Assembly: GCA_041658585.1 (NCBI GenBank)
Contig: JBAZZX010000035.1
Span: 1-33,027 of the forward strand
DNA: 33,027 nucleotides
Origin: DYFC01 sp041658585
Lineage (GTDB): Bacteria > Nitrospirota > Thermodesulfovibrionia > Thermodesulfovibrionales > SM23-35
Reading direction: 5' to 3'
Shown here: piece after piece, positions 15,153 through 22,475 of the stretch
Position numbering within the stretch: position 1 is the stretch's first letter
Layout: each line of letters opens with the position of its first letter
Made by a program: the position numbers and the translations under genes
Notes under the pieces: model-generated
Databases searched by the model: none
What the model was told of the DNA's origin: nothing
Seen by the model: only the letters and a program-made list of their open reading frames with translations

Positions 15153-15989
15153 TCAACCTCCTATATCACTAATTCTTTTCTCTACTTCTTTTATAATCCA
15201 TTCAGGGGTTGACGCCCCTGCGGTTATGCCGATACGTTTAGCATTGGCAACCCACTTCTTCCTGATCTCGGAGGCTGTTTCAATATGATAGGTCGGGACC
15301 GACAACGACTCGCAGAGTTTTGTTAGTTGAGTTGTGTTTGCGCTGTTTTTGCCGCCTGCTACAATCATAACGTCAACCTGCCTGGCCATCCTCGCAGTCT
15401 CTTTTAACCTCAGAGCAGTAGAATTACATATAGTATTATATACTTTTATCTCTTTTGCATGTCTTAAAACATCGGAAAGGACTTTTTTCAGGGATTCCAG
15501 CGGCTGCGTCGTCTGGACGACAAGCCCGATCCTGTTTTTCAGTCTCGGGAGCGGTGTTTCGGCATTAACAACAATTGCGTCGCTATCTGCATAGCTCATC
15601 AGGCTTTGAACCTCTGGATGGTTTTTTTCTCCCAGAATGACTATCTGGTAACCCTCTTCCTTAAGAAGTTTAGCATAATACTGCGCTTTTTTTACAAATG
15701 GACACGTTGCATCTATTATTTCGCAGCCGCTTGAAGCTATCTCTCCTGAAAGCTGAAGAGGTATCCCATGTGTCCTTATAATCAATGCCTTGACGTCGTT
15801 TTTTGTTTTATAGTCTTCAAGAGGAATAATCCCTTTCTTCTTAAGCGTCTCGACAACCTGGGGATTATGAATGATCGGGCCGAGGGTATAAACCCCTTTG
15901 CGTTTTTCAGAGGCCAGCTTAAAAGCCATATCAACAGCCCTCTTGACCCCGAAACAGAACCCCGCAGTCTTTGCTATGATTATTTCCAT
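15153..15989 (-). CDS. ispH: 4-hydroxy-3-methylbut-2-enyl diphosphate reductase
   Basis: A 278-residue [4Fe-4S] enzyme performing the last step of the MEP isoprenoid pathway, giving IPP and DMAPP. The three cluster cysteines are at Cys12 (AGFCFGVKRAV), Cys96 (DATCPFV) and Cys188 (TICNST). Substrate-binding residues are visible in LGPIIHNPQVV (36-46), IRTHGIP (71-77), GEKNHPEVQSL with Glu126, and GGKNSANTTQL. The C-terminal ITAGASTPEWII is the usual ending; there is no fused S1 domain, although rpsA follows directly downstream. It begins one base after the cmk stop region (cmk ends at 15991). Confidence 0.96.
   Translation of the reverse strand: MEIIIAKTAGFCFGVKRAVDMAFKLASEKRKGVYTLGPIIHNPQVVETLKKKGIIPLEDYKTKNDVKALIIRTHGIPLQLSGEIASSGCEIIDATCPFVKKAQYYAKLLKEEGYQIVILGEKNHPEVQSLMSYADSDAIVVNAETPLPRLKNRIGLVVQTTQPLESLKKVLSDVLRHAKEIKVYNTICNSTALRLKETARMARQVDVMIVAGGKNSANTTQLTKLCESLSVPTYHIETASEIRKKWVANAKRIGITAGASTPEWIIKEVEKRISDIGG
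15157..15162 (-). promoter_or_regulatory. Shine-Dalgarno of rpsA inside the ispH coding end
   Basis: AGGAGG on the minus strand overlaps the last sense codons of ispH and sits eight bases before the TTG at 15148. It supports the non-ATG start for rpsA and means ribosomes ending on ispH cover the rpsA initiation site. Confidence 0.75.
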
Positions 15990-15990
15990 T

Positions 15991-16641
15991 TCAGCTTTTT
16001 ACATAATCAAGTATTTTTTGTATAACCTGTTGTATCGACAGATTCGATGAATCTATTAAAAAGGCGTCGGACGCCACGGTAAGCGGGGCTATATCACGAC
16101 CCGCATCCCTTTGGTCCCGGTCCATTATACTTTGCATGGCCTCATCCATGGCAATATCAATGCCCTTCTCTTTAAACTGCAGGAAACGTCTTCCGGCCCT
16201 CTCCTCAACGGAGGCATCCAGAAAGACTTTCTTGCCCGCCTTTGGAAATACCACCGTTGTCGTATCTCTTCCTTCCACGACGAGATTATTCAGCAAAGCG
16301 GCGTTCCTCTGGGCGTCAAGAAGAAAATCCCGCACTATCTTTCGCGCGGAGAAGACGGAGGAGTAGTGGTCGATCTCCTTTGATCGTATTTCATCCGAAA
16401 CATCCCTGCCGTTTAAAAAGACCTTTCCATCAATAAAACGCACATCGGTACTGCCGAGAACTTCACCAAGTTTATCATCACTGTCGTCGGTTTCAGCGCC
16501 TTTATTTCTCAGGGAAACCGCAATGGCCCTGTATAGGGCGCCGGTGTCAAGATAATTGTAGCCAAGCTCCTTTGCAATAAGTTTGGCAACGGTTGTCTTG
16601 CCGGCGCCTGAAGTACCGTCTATTGCAACAACCTTTTTCAT
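15991..16641 (-). CDS. cmk: (d)CMP kinase
   Basis: A 216-residue kinase phosphorylating CMP and dCMP with ATP. P-loop GTSGAGKTT is at 9-17, YLDTGALYRAIA follows at 30-41 (nucleotide base binding), and the lid/CMP-binding stretch includes VVEGRDTTTVVFPKAGKKVF and the arginine pair in DRDQRDAGRDIAPL. The insert between them has the expected short CMP-binding domain. Its ATG overlaps the aroA stop by four bases. Adjacency of aroA, cmk and rpsA is conserved in many bacteria. Confidence 0.95.
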   Translation of the reverse strand: MKKVVAIDGTSGAGKTTVAKLIAKELGYNYLDTGALYRAIAVSLRNKGAETDDSDDKLGEVLGSTDVRFIDGKVFLNGRDVSDEIRSKEIDHYSSVFSARKIVRDFLLDAQRNAALLNNLVVEGRDTTTVVFPKAGKKVFLDASVEERAGRRFLQFKEKGIDIAMDEAMQSIMDRDQRDAGRDIAPLTVASDAFLIDSSNLSIQQVIQKILDYVKS

Positions 16642-17927
16642 AAGGTAAGCCTCCTGATGATATCGAAAAAGCCCGGGAAGGATATATTAACGGAAGACAT
16701 GCCGTTTATGGTTGTCTTGCCTTCCGCGATAAGCCCTGCAATAGATAGAGCCATAGCGATCCGGTGGTCGTCATAACTTTCGAGGACGCTGCCTTTCAAT
16801 ATGCTTTTGCCCTTTATGCTAAGTCCGTCCGGGTACTCTTCAACCTCTGCGCCCATTTTCCGGAGTTCCGTAACCATGCTTTTAATTCTGTCGGACTCCT
16901 TTACCCTCAATTCCTCCGCTCCTCTGATGGTTGTAATGCCTTCAGCCCGGGTTGCCGCCACACAGAGTATCGGGAACTCATCTATCAATGATGGGATATC
17001 TTCTTTGGTTAAGGTAATTGCCTTAAGATCCGGACCATTTGAGCAATGGAGGTCCGCTATAGTTTCACCCGATACCTCTCTCGTATTATGGACTTCAATA
17101 CGGGCGCCCATTTTGTTAAGAGCCGTAAGAAGACCTGTGCGCGTGGGGTTTATTCCTACTCCTTTGGCCGTTATATCTGCGTCCCTGATTAATAAGGCCC
17201 CTACAATAAAGAATGCCGCCGAAGAAAAATCACCGGGCACGTAGATATCAGTCCCTTTTAATTCCGTTCCGCCTTTGATAGAAATATTAAGCCCGTCTAT
17301 CTTTATATCCGCGCCGAATGAAGGAAGCATACTTTCCGTATGATCTCTTGATCTTGAAGGTTCGCTTATTGAGGTCTCTCCGTCTGCATAGAGACCTGCC
17401 AGAAGAATGGCGGATTTCAACTGAGCGCTTGCAACAGGCAAAGGGTATTGTATAGGCAGCAGTTTTTTCCCTTGTATTGCAATGGGCGGATATTTGTTGC
17501 CTGCCCTTGCAATAATCCCGGCGCCCATGCGGCTTAAGGGAACAATCACCCTTCCCATAGGCCTTGATCTTAATGATCCGTCTCCTGTGAGGACCGAGAA
17601 GAACGGATTTCCTGCAAGCACTCCGGAGAGCAGCCTGATAGTCGTCCCCGAATTGCCGCAATCAATTACGTCCCCCGGTTCGTTCAGGCCGTAAATGCCT
17701 TTGCCGTTGACGAGAATATCATCGCCCCTGTCATCAATATCAACGCCTAAAGACCTGAAAGCGTTTAACGTGCTCATAGGGTCTTCCGCCCTGAGAAAGT
17801 TTTTTATAACGCTTTTGCCTTTTGATAAAGACGAGAATATTATCGATCTGTGTGATATTGATTTATCAGGGGGAGGAGAAAATTCGCCTTGAAATCTCTT
17901 AGCCTTGATGAATTCAATTCTGTCCAA
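16638..17927 (-). CDS. aroA: 3-phosphoshikimate 1-carboxyvinyltransferase (EPSP synthase)
   Basis: A 429-residue enzyme joining PEP to shikimate 3-phosphate. The N-terminal PPPDKSISHR (18-27) holds Lys22, Ser23 and Arg27. DCGNSGTTIRLLSG supplies the PEP-binding loop, and SRPMGRVIVPLSRMGA with the RPMG arginine follows. Later motifs include LPVASAQLKSAILLAGL, DEFPILCVAA (catalytic Asp), ELRVKESDRI and YDDHRIAMAL. The NSGTT form and general length fit ordinary enzymes; I cannot judge glyphosate sensitivity class securely from reading. It overlaps tyrA by 14 bases and cmk by four bases. Confidence 0.95.
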   Translation of the reverse strand: MDRIEFIKAKRFQGEFSPPPDKSISHRSIIFSSLSKGKSVIKNFLRAEDPMSTLNAFRSLGVDIDDRGDDILVNGKGIYGLNEPGDVIDCGNSGTTIRLLSGVLAGNPFFSVLTGDGSLRSRPMGRVIVPLSRMGAGIIARAGNKYPPIAIQGKKLLPIQYPLPVASAQLKSAILLAGLYADGETSISEPSRSRDHTESMLPSFGADIKIDGLNISIKGGTELKGTDIYVPGDFSSAAFFIVGALLIRDADITAKGVGINPTRTGLLTALNKMGARIEVHNTREVSGETIADLHCSNGPDLKAITLTKEDIPSLIDEFPILCVAATRAEGITTIRGAEELRVKESDRIKSMVTELRKMGAEVEEYPDGLSIKGKSILKGSVLESYDDHRIAMALSIAGLIAEGKTTINGMSSVNISFPGFFDIIRRLTL

Positions 17928-18768
17928 TACCTTCCCTCAGTGTACGGGCTTTTCTGAAATCCCTTTCGATGGATTCAGCATCAGAGTCTCTGATATACTG
18001 ACTTGCCCTATCGAGATTACGCTTAAAGAGCTCGAGAGATTCAAGGATAAAGTCTTTATTGAGAAGACAGATATCTCTCCACAATTCAGGCGCGCTTGAG
18101 GCTATCCTTGTAGTATCCTTAAACCCCTGCCCTGAAAATGCAAGATAGGAACCGTCCATATCCGCAACCGTATTCATTATTTCATACGCTATGAGATGCG
18201 GCAGATGGCTTACGGCCGCATAGATCCTGTCATGCTCATCAGGATCGATTATCTTTATAACGGAACCGAAGATTTCCCACAGAGCCGTAATCTTTGCAAG
18301 GGCTTCCCTGTCGGTTTTTTCCGTCGGAGTTATGATGCATTTAGCGCCTTTAAAGAGGTCCGCGCCTGCCGAGTCGATACCTGAGCGGTCGCTTCCCGCA
18401 ATAGGGTGTACCCCGACAAAATGAACGCCTGCCGGCATTAATGCCTCCATATCGCGAACGAGTCTCCCTTTTACGCTTCCTGCATCCGATACAATGGCGT
18501 TCTTTTTTAATGCCCCTTTAATCTTTTTAAAAAGATCAACAAAGCTTCCAACGGGCACGGCAAATAAAACAAGGTCCGCGCCGTCGCAAGCCTTTGATGG
18601 GTCAAGATCAAAGGAGTCGATGATCCCTTCCTCTTTAGCCCTTAATAAATTGTCTTCTTTCCGGCCATGTCCTGCTATTTCATTACATAGTCCGTGCTTT
18701 CTCATGGCAAGGGCAAAAGAAGCGCCGATAAGGCCGACGCCAAGTATGGTTACTTTATGAAAATGCAT
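17914..18768 (-). CDS. tyrA: Prephenate dehydrogenase
   Basis: A 284-residue NAD(P)-dependent enzyme oxidising prephenate to 4-hydroxyphenylpyruvate for tyrosine (or the arogenate reaction). The dinucleotide loop GVGLIGAS lies at 10-17, preceded by KVTILG. Further signs are FAVPVGS, SDAGSVKG (conserved SD-x-GS-K), HPIAGSDRSGIDSA and AVSHLPHLIAYEI with the conserved histidines. Residues after about 270 are few, so there is no ACT or chorismate mutase domain; feedback control by Tyr would need another mechanism. It sits between aroF (30-base gap) and aroA (overlap). Confidence 0.93.
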   Translation of the reverse strand: MHFHKVTILGVGLIGASFALAMRKHGLCNEIAGHGRKEDNLLRAKEEGIIDSFDLDPSKACDGADLVLFAVPVGSFVDLFKKIKGALKKNAIVSDAGSVKGRLVRDMEALMPAGVHFVGVHPIAGSDRSGIDSAGADLFKGAKCIITPTEKTDREALAKITALWEIFGSVIKIIDPDEHDRIYAAVSHLPHLIAYEIMNTVADMDGSYLAFSGQGFKDTTRIASSAPELWRDICLLNKDFILESLELFKRNLDRASQYIRDSDAESIERDFRKARTLREGIGQN

Positions 18769-18798
18769 ATTCCCGTTTCCTTAATTTTGCATTTGTTT

Positions 18799-19824
18799 TT
18801 ATATTTCTCTTCCCACCGCTTTTGCTATGGGTTTTAATTCTTTCATCAACTTTTTAAAATCATCCGGCTTCAAAGACTGTTCACCGTCCGACAGCGCTTC
18901 TTCAGGGTTTGTGTGGACCTCGATGAGAAGACCGTCTGCGCCTGCCGCTACGGCAGCCTTTGCCATAGGGGCGACAAGGTCCCACTTGCCGACGCCGTGG
19001 CTTGGATCAACAACAACCGGCAGATGGGTAAGCTTCTTCAGCACCGGGACTGCGCTGAGGTCAAGGGTGTTCCTTGTAGCTGTCTCGAATGTTCTGATGC
19101 CCCTTTCGCAGAGGATCACTTTATGATTCCCACGGGACATGATGTACTCTGCCGCCATGAGCCATTCTTTTATTGTTGAAGACAAACCTCTTTTTAAGAG
19201 TACGGGTTTCTTGCCTGTGCCGACTTCGAGGAGCAGCCTGAAATTTTGCATGTTCCTTGCCCCGATCTGGATAATGTCGGCGTATTTTGAAATTACCTCC
19301 ATGTCCCTGGGGTCCATCAGTTCCGTCACAACCGGAAGTCCGGTTTTTTCTCTTGCGTCTGCAAGGTATTTGAGACCTTCTTCGCCAAGTCCCTGGAAGG
19401 AATAGGGAGAAGAACGGGGCTTGAAAGCGCCTCCCCTGATAAAAGAAGCGCCCGCAGCCTTAACCTTTTCAGCAATGCTCATTAACATGGTCTTGTTTTC
19501 AACTGCACAGGGACCCGCAATCACCTGTATCTTTTTACCTCCGATGAACTTGCCTTTAACATTGATTACGGTGTTGTCCGCCTTAAATTCCCTGCTCGCA
19601 AGCTTGTAGGGTTTAAGAATGCGCATCACATCTTCGACGCCCGGCATTATACTTATGCCGTTTTCTTCTTCCTCGGTTATTTTCGAGGTGTCCCCGATGA
19701 CCCCGATTATGGTCCTCTCGGTGCCCTTTGAAATATTCGCCTGAAGACCCCTGTTTTCAAGCTTCTTTACTATATGTTTTAGTTGTGCTTCAGTTGCTCC
19801 CGGTTTTAATACTATTATATCCAT
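18799..19824 (-). CDS. aroF: 3-deoxy-7-phosphoheptulonate synthase (AroA-beta/KDOPS-like type)
   Basis: A 341-residue DAHP synthase joining PEP and erythrose 4-phosphate, the entry step to chorismate. Residues 1-70 form a ferredoxin-like regulatory domain (MDIIVLKPGATEAQLKHIVK and so on) seen in the Thermotoga-type enzyme. The catalytic barrel starts near 97 and contains GPCAVEN (104-110, metal Cys106), RGGAFKPRSSPYSFQGLG, GARNMQNF, LLKRGLSSTIKEWL, CERGIRTFE and VDPSHGVGKWD with the metal His. The N-terminal domain suggests feedback inhibition by tyrosine or phenylalanine, as known for this class. A clear AGGAGG precedes the ATG. Confidence 0.95.
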   Translation of the reverse strand: MDIIVLKPGATEAQLKHIVKKLENRGLQANISKGTERTIIGVIGDTSKITEEEENGISIMPGVEDVMRILKPYKLASREFKADNTVINVKGKFIGGKKIQVIAGPCAVENKTMLMSIAEKVKAAGASFIRGGAFKPRSSPYSFQGLGEEGLKYLADAREKTGLPVVTELMDPRDMEVISKYADIIQIGARNMQNFRLLLEVGTGKKPVLLKRGLSSTIKEWLMAAEYIMSRGNHKVILCERGIRTFETATRNTLDLSAVPVLKKLTHLPVVVDPSHGVGKWDLVAPMAKAAVAAGADGLLIEVHTNPEEALSDGEQSLKPDDFKKLMKELKPIAKAVGREI

Positions 19825-19852
19825 GTATATCCTCCTGCAAAAACTTAGTCAT

Positions 19853-20947
19853 TCAGTTATTAAGGACCTTTTTCAACGCTTCGATAAACCGCCTGTTTTC
19901 TTCGGGCAGCCCGATGGTCACCCTGATTTCAGAGGGTCCCATGGGCCGGACAATTATACCCTCTCTTAACAATTTATTGTAAAGTTCGCCGGCATTCTGT
20001 TCCAGCGGCATATAGATAAAATTTGCCTCGGTAGGAACATATTTTATGCCGAGTGTTTCAAGCTGCGCGTAAAGGAACCCTTTGCCCTGTGCATTGACCG
20101 CCCGTGAAGTCTGAACATGTTCGTCGTCCTGCAAAGCCTGTAAAGCGGCCTTTTGAGCAAGGGAATTCGTATTGAAAGGAGGCCTGAGTTTGTTCATCTC
20201 TGTAACAATATTCTTTTGCGCAAGGCCGTAACCGATCCTGAGACCGGCAAGGCCGTATATCTTGGAGAAGGTCCTGAGAATTAAAATATCCCTTCCATCC
20301 CTGAAATGTTTCATGCTGTCTGCATATCCCGGGTCCGTTACATATTCGATATACGCCTCATCCGCTACAACAAGCACGCCGTCCGGAATGCGCTTCATCA
20401 TCCGGTCGAATTCCTCTTTTTTATTGATGGTGCCGGTAGGATTGTTCGGGTTTGAAATAAAAAGTATTTTTGTCTTAGTAGTAACCGCATCTGCCATAGC
20501 GTCAAGGTCATGGGTATAATCCTTTAAAGGTATCTGCACGGACTTGCCCCCCTGCGCCTGGACGGACATGGAATAGACGACAAAAGACGGATGGGCCATT
20601 ACCGCTTCATCCCCGGGCTGAATGAATGTCCTGACGGCAATATCAAGCAGTTCATTCGAGCCGTTGCCGAGGATAACCTCATCTTCCTTTATAGAAAGTC
20701 TTTCAGCTAACGCCTCTTTGAGATAGTACCCGCTTCCGTCAGGGTATCTGTTCAAACCGGTTGATACATCAGGGACCATAATGCTCTGCAACAGAGCCTT
20801 CATGGCTTTCACCGAAGGCCCAAGGGGGTTCTCATTGGATGCAAGCTTTACAGAATTTTGAATGCCCAGATCGCGTTCGAGTTCTTCAACCGGCTTACCC
20901 GGGACATACGGTTTTATTGCGGAAACATAATCAGGCGGTTTTATCAT
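19853..20947 (-). CDS. hisC: Histidinol-phosphate aminotransferase family (HisC-like)
   Basis: A 364-residue class I/II PLP aminotransferase. It shows KLASNENPLGPS (34-45), NRYPDGSGYYLKEAL (66-80), NGSNELLD, SNPNNPTG (165-172), DEAYIEY (196-202) and the PLP lysine at Lys229 in RTFSKIYGLAGLRIGYG. The C-terminal IRVTIG signature is also present. Named HisC by similarity. Its place between pheA and aroF, with a four-base overlap with pheA, suggests that it transaminates phenylpyruvate/4-hydroxyphenylpyruvate here, perhaps in addition to histidinol phosphate; this is inference from context and from the known broad specificity of the family. Confidence 0.9.
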   Translation of the reverse strand: MIKPPDYVSAIKPYVPGKPVEELERDLGIQNSVKLASNENPLGPSVKAMKALLQSIMVPDVSTGLNRYPDGSGYYLKEALAERLSIKEDEVILGNGSNELLDIAVRTFIQPGDEAVMAHPSFVVYSMSVQAQGGKSVQIPLKDYTHDLDAMADAVTTKTKILFISNPNNPTGTINKKEEFDRMMKRIPDGVLVVADEAYIEYVTDPGYADSMKHFRDGRDILILRTFSKIYGLAGLRIGYGLAQKNIVTEMNKLRPPFNTNSLAQKAALQALQDDEHVQTSRAVNAQGKGFLYAQLETLGIKYVPTEANFIYMPLEQNAGELYNKLLREGIIVRPMGPSEIRVTIGLPEENRRFIEALKKVLNN

Positions 20948-22017
20948 GATAAATCACCTTGCGGATAGGAACCAAGCAATTTAAGATAAAGACAGTTGTC
21001 TTTCATCTCTTCTATCACCCCTTTCAATTTTTTGTCTTCCACATGTCCTTCCATGTCGACAAAGAATATATATTCCCACGCCTTCCGCTTTGAAGGTCTG
21101 GATTCTATTTTGGTCAGGTTTACCTTTGCCTTTTTAAACGGTTCAAGGATGTTATAAAGGGCGCCCGGTCTGTCTTTTATAGAGAACATAATAGAAGTTT
21201 TGTCCTTGCCGGTTTTATCAGGAAACTCTTTTGATATAACAAGAAATCTTGTAAAGTTATTTTTATTGTCTTCTATGCTTTTTTCGACAAATTCAAGGTG
21301 GTATAGCTCTGCCGCCAGTTCGCCGGCAATAGCCGCCGCATCATTATCATGTGAAGCGAGTTCCGCTGCATTTGCACTGCTTGTAGCTTCAACTATCGGT
21401 ATGCCGGCCATATTCAGGGCAAGCCATCGTCTGCATTGAGCGGTCGGGGGAGAAAAAGAATAAATCTTCTTTATCTTTGCCTTGTCGCCGCTCTTTGACA
21501 AAAGGTTGTGAGTTATCCTGAGCATCACCTCGGCGGAGACCTTGAGATCATAGTCCATAAACAGGTCGATGGTATAACTGATAACGCCTTCGGTCGAATT
21601 CTCTATGGGGACAACCCCGAATTCAGCATTACCGGATTCGACTGCATCAAAAACATCCTTTATAGTCCCGACCGGAACGAATTCCGTAGAAGATCCGAAA
21701 TGTCTTATCGCCGCCATATGGGCGTATGTTGCAAGGGGTCCCAAACAAGCCACTTTCAGCGGCTCTTCGAGAGACAAACAGGCCGAGAGGATTTCCCTGA
21801 ATACTACTTTCAGGGCAGCGTTGGGGAAAGACCCTTTATTGAGAGTTGCAAGACGTTGAAGTATAGAACGTTCACGCTCGGGTGAATAGAATTTTGCATT
21901 TTTACTACGTTTGATATGGGCAATGTCAAGAACGATGCGGGTTCTTTTGTTCAGGAGTTCGAGTATCTGATCGTCAATCCCGTCCAACTCCCGTCTGAGT
22001 TTTTCAAGCTCCTTCAT
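20944..22017 (-). CDS. pheA: Bifunctional chorismate mutase/prephenate dehydratase
   Basis: A 357-residue P-protein: AroQ-type chorismate mutase (1-85, LRRELDGIDDQILELLNKR, then FYSPERERSILQRL), prephenate dehydratase (about 87-262) and ACT domain (about 274-350). The dehydratase has LGPLATYAHMAA, PIENSTEGVI (137-146) and NFTRFLV (254-260). The ACT domain keeps GALY (285-288) and ESRP (305-308), the phenylalanine-binding motifs, so feedback inhibition is expected. Odd point: where the family has a YSHPQALAQCR-like motif, this protein reads YSFSPPTAQCR (186-196), losing the His-Pro-Gln. It starts with ATG after AAAGGA and is the first gene of the superoperon. Confidence 0.93.
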   Translation of the reverse strand: MKELEKLRRELDGIDDQILELLNKRTRIVLDIAHIKRSKNAKFYSPERERSILQRLATLNKGSFPNAALKVVFREILSACLSLEEPLKVACLGPLATYAHMAAIRHFGSSTEFVPVGTIKDVFDAVESGNAEFGVVPIENSTEGVISYTIDLFMDYDLKVSAEVMLRITHNLLSKSGDKAKIKKIYSFSPPTAQCRRWLALNMAGIPIVEATSSANAAELASHDNDAAAIAGELAAELYHLEFVEKSIEDNKNNFTRFLVISKEFPDKTGKDKTSIMFSIKDRPGALYNILEPFKKAKVNLTKIESRPSKRKAWEYIFFVDMEGHVEDKKLKGVIEEMKDNCLYLKLLGSYPQGDLS

Positions 22018-22158
22018 ATAATCCTTTGATTAATAGAAAAACAAGATATGGAATCCCCTTCAGAGGGGAGATTAATAATACTAATTTTATACTTATTTTT
22101 ACAACAAGTTACACTGCTTGCAGGGAAGAAAGAGATTCTTGCCCGCTACAGTATCATA

Positions 22159-22259
22159 ATTATACTCCTTTTTCCCCTCAAACTCTTTATTATGCCGCAA
22201 CTCGCACGAACCATCTAAAAGGACGGCGTGCAAGCCGGCCTGACGCCGTAATGATTATA
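22159..22259 (-). promoter_or_regulatory. Candidate promoter boxes for the pheA superoperon
   Basis: Two perfect TATAAT hexamers on the minus strand (22259-22254 and 22164-22159) lie between the terminator at 22284 and the pheA start at 22017. Neither has a good TTGACA partner at 16-18 bases, so which is used, if either, is open. Both lie downstream of a terminator, so the superoperon needs a promoter in this interval. Confidence 0.3.
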
Positions 22260-22283
22260 GTGTGCATGAAAAGTTGAAAAACT

Positions 22284-22322
22284 GCAAAAAAAGAGTGGCA
22301 GAAGGGGGAAACTCCTGCCACT
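22284..22322 (-). terminator. Rho-independent terminator
   Basis: Minus strand: stem AGTGGCAG/CTGCCACT (22322-22315 with 22301-22294), extendable by three pairs including a G-U, a C-rich loop (TTTCCCCC), then an unbroken run of seven T from about 22291. It ends transcripts coming from the S24-like regulator or from a small RNA starting near the palindrome, and isolates the pheA operon. Confidence 0.85.
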
Positions 22323-22366
22323 ATAAAGGGGGGAGTTATAGAGGTTAACGCCTCTATAAAGCACAT

Positions 22367-22394
22367 ATTCTATTAAGCAAGTGCTTAATAGAAT
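22367..22394. promoter_or_regulatory. 28-base perfect palindrome, possible operator
   Basis: Thirteen-base arms ATTCTATTAAGCA and TGCTTAATAGAAT around a 2-base centre. The 10-base core CTATTAAGCA recurs exactly at 23154-23163, upstream of the neighbouring XRE/S24-like regulator gene, and a partial TTAAGCA sits at that gene's start codon. This distribution suggests a binding site of the regulator. As RNA it would also form a perfect hairpin. Confidence 0.45.
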
Positions 22395-22475
22395 GCATCA
22401 AGAACCTTGGAAATTTCTAATTGATAATTTTTATAAGATTATAAGATAAAGCAATGAACGGTTTTTGGCGTGTTT

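Larger units (their letters stand above)
22284..22394 (-). ncRNA. Candidate small RNA or structured 3' UTR with C-rich loops
   Basis: Reading the minus strand from about 22394: a palindrome, a perfect 8-base-pair hairpin (TATAGAGG, loop CGTTAA, CCTCTATA), an unpaired CTCCCCCC, and a terminator hairpin whose loop is TTTCCCCC. Two C-rich single-stranded stretches able to pair with G-rich Shine-Dalgarno sequences plus a terminator are typical of trans-acting small RNAs, as known for C-rich sRNAs of Gram-positive bacteria. TAGAAT at the end of the palindrome could be a -10 box. It could equally be the regulator mRNA 3' end. Confidence 0.35.
22018..22475. other. 458-base spacer between pheA and the S24-like regulator
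   Basis: No gene is seen. On the minus strand, in order, it holds a 28-base perfect palindrome (22394-22367), a second perfect hairpin (22358-22337, TATAGAGG/CCTCTATA), an intrinsic terminator (22322-22284), a TATAAT box (22259-22254), a 7-base-stem GC-rich hairpin (22249-22223, ACGGCGT/ACGCCGT), a second TATAAT box (22164-22159) and a small hairpin near 22072-22050 (TCCCC/GGGGA) close to pheA. The pheA leader would be about 135-230 bases, depending on the promoter. I saw no Phe-rich leader peptide and no T-box signature. Confidence 0.6.

Noticed and set aside
15153..15162. ispH-rpsA gene fusion as in some Firmicutes
   Set aside because: A TGA stop ends ispH and a separate Shine-Dalgarno and start are present, so they are two genes.
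22018..22260. Phenylalanine leader-peptide attenuator or T-box upstream of pheA
   Set aside because: The short frames here have no Phe run, and there is no T-box consensus or terminator directly before pheA; the only clear terminator is upstream of the candidate promoters.
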